A stretch of 64,000 bases of DNA, from positions 1-64,000 of the forward strand of contig NZ_MSQB01000011.1 in NCBI RefSeq assembly GCF_002149965.1, read 5' to 3'. Position numbers and translations under genes: made by a program. Numbering within the stretch: position 1 is the first letter of the stretch; each line of letters starts with the position of its first letter. Source of the stretch: Novosphingobium panipatense (GTDB lineage Bacteria > Pseudomonadota > Alphaproteobacteria > Sphingomonadales > Sphingomonadaceae). Of this stretch, positions 61,244-64,000 are shown in pieces. The notes under the pieces are model-generated. The model saw only the letters and a list, made by a program, of their open reading frames with translations, was not told the origin of the DNA and did no database searches.

Positions 61244-61729
61244 ATGAAACCCGCCGGTCCTCCGATTTCGCCCGCAGGCATGGCTGCCCTGCGCGCCCGT
61301 TACGATCACCTGCTCGGCAAGGAGCGCCCGGAGATCGTCGAGATCGTCTCCTGGGCGGCCGGCAACGGCGACCGCTCGGAGAACGGCGACTATCTCTACG
61401 GCCGCAAGCGCATGCGCGAGATCGACCGCGAACTCGGCTATCTGGCGCGCCGCATGAAGGCGCTGCGCGTCGTCAATCCGGCGGACCAGACCGAGCGCGG
61501 CAAGGTCTTCTTCGGCGCCACCGTGACGATCGCGGACGAGGACGACAACCACAAGACGCTGACCATCGTCGGCGACGACGAACAGGACGCGGCAAAGGGC
61601 CTGATCGGCTGGAGCGCCCCCCTCGCCCGCGCCCTGCGCGGCGCCGCCGTGGGCGACCTCAAGATGGTCCGCCTGCCCTCGGGCGAGAAGGAATGGGAAG
61701 TGATGGAGATCGAGTACCCGGCAAGGTGA
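61244..61729 (+). CDS. greB: Transcription elongation factor GreB
   Basis: 161 aa. An N-terminal coiled coil carries the cleavage-tip acidic residues in GNGDRSENGDYLYGRKRMRE, which resembles E. coli GreB (SLGDRSENADYQYNKKRLRE) more than GreA. The C-terminal FKBP-like domain follows (GKVFFGATVTI, SAPLARALRGAAVGD). It rescues backtracked RNA polymerase by stimulating transcript cleavage. AAGGAT precedes the ATG. The next gene starts inside its stop codon (GTGA). Confidence 0.93.
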   Translation: MKPAGPPISPAGMAALRARYDHLLGKERPEIVEIVSWAAGNGDRSENGDYLYGRKRMREIDRELGYLARRMKALRVVNPADQTERGKVFFGATVTIADEDDNHKTLTIVGDDEQDAAKGLIGWSAPLARALRGAAVGDLKMVRLPSGEKEWEVMEIEYPAR

Positions 61730-62253
61730 CTTTCCGGTTCCCTGCACTTGCTCTGACGCCTGCACTTGCTCTGACGATTGCGTGCTGCCTCATCGCACTG
61801 CCCGCCACACCCGCGCTCGCCCGTGAGAGTCTGGGCATCTACGCAGGCTGGGGCGCGTTTCGCGATCCGGTTATCCCGCGCTGCTATGCCATCGCTATGG
61901 CCGAGCCCAATGCCGCCGCGCGCGAGTATCAGCCCTTCGCGGCGATCGGCACCTGGCCCCGGCGCGGCGCGCGCGGACAAGTCCATTTCCGGCTCTCGCG
62001 CCGTATCGCGCAAGGGGCGCAGGTCACCCTGTCGCTGGGCGGTCAGCGCTTCATCCTGGTCGCGGGCGAAGGCGATGCCTGGGGGCGGGACGAGAAGGAC
62101 AATGCCGCGATCGTCGCCGCCATGCGCTCGGCCCCGCGCATGACCGTGACCGCGCGCGATCGTCAGGGGCGGCGTTTCGTCAATGCCTGGGCTCTGGCCG
62201 GCGCGGCATCCGCGATGGACGCCGCGCTGATCGGTTGCGCCAGGCCGCAGTAG
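61726..62253 (+). CDS. Hypothetical exported protein (IalB-like outline)
   Basis: 175 aa from a GTG that overlaps the greB stop by GTGA. A signal peptide contains a short duplicated motif (PALALTPALALT, from a 17-bp direct DNA repeat at 61743-61776). The mature part, LGIYAGWGAFRDPVIPRCYA then VHFRLSRRIAQGAQVTLSLG and FVNAWALAGAASAMDAALIG plus CAR, has two Cys and a beta-rich pattern that recalls invasion-associated locus B proteins, but that link is weak. Function unknown. Confidence 0.65.
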   Translation: MTFRFPALALTPALALTIACCLIALPATPALARESLGIYAGWGAFRDPVIPRCYAIAMAEPNAAAREYQPFAAIGTWPRRGARGQVHFRLSRRIAQGAQVTLSLGGQRFILVAGEGDAWGRDEKDNAAIVAAMRSAPRMTVTARDRQGRRFVNAWALAGAASAMDAALIGCARPQ

Positions 62254-62293
62254 AGCGGGTCGGGGGTTATTTCCCGTTCTCAGCCTCCCACCC

Positions 62294-62370
62294 CGCTCAT
62301 CCTGAGCTTGTCGAAGGATGGGAGCCACAGCGCCACGACGCAGGGGGCTTCGACAAGCTCAGCCTGAGCG
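62294..62370. repeat. R2 inverted pair (REPIN-like) D
   Basis: R2 unit at 62294-62316 (plus) and inverse at 62348-62370, starts 54 bp apart, with internal DNA like pair C (GATGGGAGCCACAGCGCCAC). Confidence 0.85.
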
Positions 62371-62426
62371 GTGTGGGAGGTGGGCGTTTGGGGGAGCGGA
62401 CAGTGATTGATCCTCACCCACCCACG

Positions 62427-62457
62427 AAAAAGGGCGGGAACTTTCGCTCCCGCCCTC
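62427..62457 (-). terminator. Rho-independent terminator of the outer-membrane protein gene
   Basis: On the minus strand GAGGGCGGGAGCGAAAGTTCCCGCCCTTTTTTC: an 8-9-bp stem followed by a T-run, 20 bp beyond the stop codon at 62477. Confidence 0.85.
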
Positions 62458-62476
62458 TTCCTCACTCGCCGTTCGC

Positions 62477-63145
62477 TCAGAAGCGGACGCCGGCGCCAAC
62501 CATGACCTGGTGGCGGTCGGTGTCGAGATTGAAGCGGGTGCCGTCCGGAATGTCGCCGGTGTAGTCGAACTCACCCTTCTCGTAGTTCGAATAGCGGTAT
62601 TCGAGCTTCACGAAGGCGTTGTTGGTCACGGCCTGCTCGACGCCCGCGCCGATGCGCCAGCCGTCGGCATCGATGTCGCGGTTGGTTTCGACGTCGCCGA
62701 AGGTGCTGCGCACGTCGAACTTGGCATTGGTGTAGCCGCCCTTGGCATAGACCATCGTGGTCGGGGTCACGACATAGCCCACGCGCGCGCCGACGTAGAG
62801 GTCGCGGTTGGTCTTGACGTTGCCGAGACCGAAGCCTTCGAAGTCGCCGTCATCGAACTTGGTCTTGGCCGTGGACCAAGTCACTTCCGCCTCGGGGCCG
62901 AACACGAAGTTGCCCGAGCGGAAATCGTAACCCGCGCCGACGCCGTAGGCGAAGCCATCGATCGACTGGTCGTTGTCGACATTGACGTCGTCATCGACGC
63001 TGCTGCCTGCCTTGGTCACGTCGTAACCGGCGAGCGCTTCGACGTGGAAGCCCGAGAAGGGCTGGGCCGGGCCGGTGTCCTGCGCCATGGCGGGAACCGA
63101 GGCGATTGCCGAACCGGCGGCGAGGCAGATGAGAATCTTCTTCAT
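62477..63145 (-). CDS. Small outer-membrane beta-barrel protein (Omp25/OmpA-like porin fold)
   Basis: 222 aa. Signal peptide MKKILICLAAGSAIASVP then AMAQD. Mature protein of alternating strands: FSGFHVEALAGYD, GFAYGVGAGYDFRSGNFVFG, NRDLYVGARVGYVVTPTTMV, GWRIGAGVEQAVTNNAFVKL, closing with HQVMVGAGVRF. The terminal Phe is the BAM recognition signature. An 8-stranded barrel is the best fit. ATG 63145 has GGAG at good spacing; the in-frame ATG at 63157 is less likely. Role structural or adhesive; not proven. Confidence 0.85.
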   Translation of the reverse strand: MKKILICLAAGSAIASVPAMAQDTGPAQPFSGFHVEALAGYDVTKAGSSVDDDVNVDNDQSIDGFAYGVGAGYDFRSGNFVFGPEAEVTWSTAKTKFDDGDFEGFGLGNVKTNRDLYVGARVGYVVTPTTMVYAKGGYTNAKFDVRSTFGDVETNRDIDADGWRIGAGVEQAVTNNAFVKLEYRYSNYEKGEFDYTGDIPDGTRFNLDTDRHQVMVGAGVRF

Positions 63146-63413
63146 GGGATGCTCCATACGTAGTTCTTTTTCGACGGGCATCCGTTGCGGCGACCGGCCC
63201 GTCTGGAATGGTCAAATGTTCGTCATGCAGGGCTGGTTTCCTGAACCTAACACAACGAAAAGACTGATGTTTTTCTGTCACACTTGATCGACGGAGCGCC
63301 TTTGGCACGCGCCCGGAAGCGGGAACCGCGCAACCATTGCGCGGGTTCGCGCGGGCCTGTCTGCGCGCGCATCTTCCGTTTTTGCCGGGAATGCACTATA
63401 TGCCCGCCCAATC

Positions 63414-64000
63414 ATGACAGACGCGACCCACACCCTTTCCGGCGCCACCGGTGCTGCAGCCCATCCCGGTGCTTCCATGCCGATCCCCGGCCATATCGAC
63501 CCCGTGCCGGTGCCCCGCCCCAATCTGGTGGAGGGCGTGACCCCGCGCGAGGACGGCCGCCTGGACCTTATCGGCCTGCCGAAGAAGCGGATCGCGGAAC
63601 TGTTCGAAAGCGCCGGCCTCGATGCCAAGGCCGCCAAACTGCGCGCCAAGCAGGTCTATCACTGGCTCTACCATCGCGGCGTGACCGAGTTCGAGGCGAT
63701 GACCGACATCGCCAAGACCATGCGCCCCTGGCTCACGGAACGCTTCGTGATCGGCCGCCCGGAAATCGTCGAGGCCCAGCATTCCAGCGACGGCACCCGC
63801 AAGTGGCTGCTGCGCACGGCGGACGCGCACGATTTCGAGATGGTGTTCATTCCCGATGCGGATCGCGGCACGCTTTGCGTATCCTCGCAAGTCGGCTGCA
63901 CGCTCAACTGCCGCTTCTGCCACACCGGCACCATGCGCCTGGTGCGCAACCTGACGGTGGGCGAGATCGTCGGCCAGGTCATGCTGGCGCGCGACACGCT
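63414..64000 (+). CDS. rlmN: Dual-specificity 23S rRNA/tRNA methyltransferase RlmN, 5' part
   Basis: 195 codons are visible before the window edge; the family is about 380-420 aa. Radical-SAM enzyme that makes 2-methyladenosine at 23S rRNA A2503 and tRNA A37. LIGLPKKRIAELFES, RAKQVYHWLYHRGVTEFEAM and the SAM cluster CTLNCRFCHTG (C-x3-C-x2-C) with preceding LCVSSQVG are seen. The N-terminus is longer than in E. coli by a Gly/Pro-rich stretch (about residues 8-45). The ATG at 63414 has a weak ribosome binding site; an 8-codon frame starting at 63391 or 63400 overlaps it. Confidence 0.93.
   Translation, partial: MTDATHTLSGATGAAAHPGASMPIPGHIDPVPVPRPNLVEGVTPREDGRLDLIGLPKKRIAELFESAGLDAKAAKLRAKQVYHWLYHRGVTEFEAMTDIAKTMRPWLTERFVIGRPEIVEAQHSSDGTRKWLLRTADAHDFEMVFIPDADRGTLCVSSQVGCTLNCRFCHTGTMRLVRNLTVGEIVGQVMLARDT

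Overview
The window reads as a chromosomal segment of a high-GC alphaproteobacterium of the Sphingomonadales, most likely a Novosphingobium/Sphingobium-type organism. This is inferred from the gene families (UrcA, TorF-like porin, Rrf2/NsrR plus single-domain globin, CckA next to SmpB), from GTTC-N7-GTTC SOS boxes typical of alphaproteobacterial LexA, and from dense palindromic intergenic repeats. No rRNA, tRNA, CRISPR array, prophage or replication origin was seen.

Layout. 1-783: tail of an IS630-type transposase fused to a truncated retron-like reverse transcriptase, in AT-richer DNA. 784-6106: uvrA with a LexA box, a UrcA-family protein, then about 1.3 kb of repeats. 6107-12748: secreted M1 and M28 peptidases, an SRPBCC protein, an ABC1/UbiB kinase and an RlpA-like lipoprotein. 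12808-13768: a globin divergent from nsrR over two NsrR-type operators. 14268-17195: an M3 peptidase and a GNAT acetyltransferase. 17333-22145: a vitamin B12 uptake operon, btuB-btuF-btuC-btuD, behind a cobalamin riboswitch. 22357-24901: a SleB-type hydrolase, a small conserved protein and a repeat cluster. 24902-32721: TCA-cycle block mdh, sucD, sucA, sucB, lpdA, without sucC. 32824-38703: a GIY-YIG pseudogene, secreted and outer-membrane proteins and an NAD(P)H:quinone-reductase-like enzyme. 38717-46271: an M49-like peptidase, recN, bamD, a CPA2 cation/proton antiporter and a glutaminase. 46414-54187: alaS, recA, cckA, a DUF2062 protein and smpB on the minus strand. 54435-59529: an S9 peptidase, dapA and slt. 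59735-64000: a GH27 alpha-galactosidase, greB, a small secreted protein, an outer-membrane beta-barrel and the 5' part of rlmN.

Functional links. uvrA, recN and recA each carry a LexA-type box, so three SOS repair genes sit in one window. NsrR probably represses both itself and the globin, giving a nitric-oxide response pair. The btu genes overlap by 4 bp at each junction and should be translated as one coupled unit under B12 control. SmpB, DUF2062 and CckA are similarly packed.

The most unusual content is the repeat complement. At least four palindromic families are scattered between genes: R1 (GTCCCGGA hairpins, also as about 118-bp doublets), R2 (a 23-bp unit in inverted pairs resembling REPINs), R3 (about 185 bp with a hairpin at each end), and R4 (about 142 bp: TGTTTGAAAA terminal inverted repeats, a short hairpin at each end and a long central palindrome; five clear copies plus one decayed).
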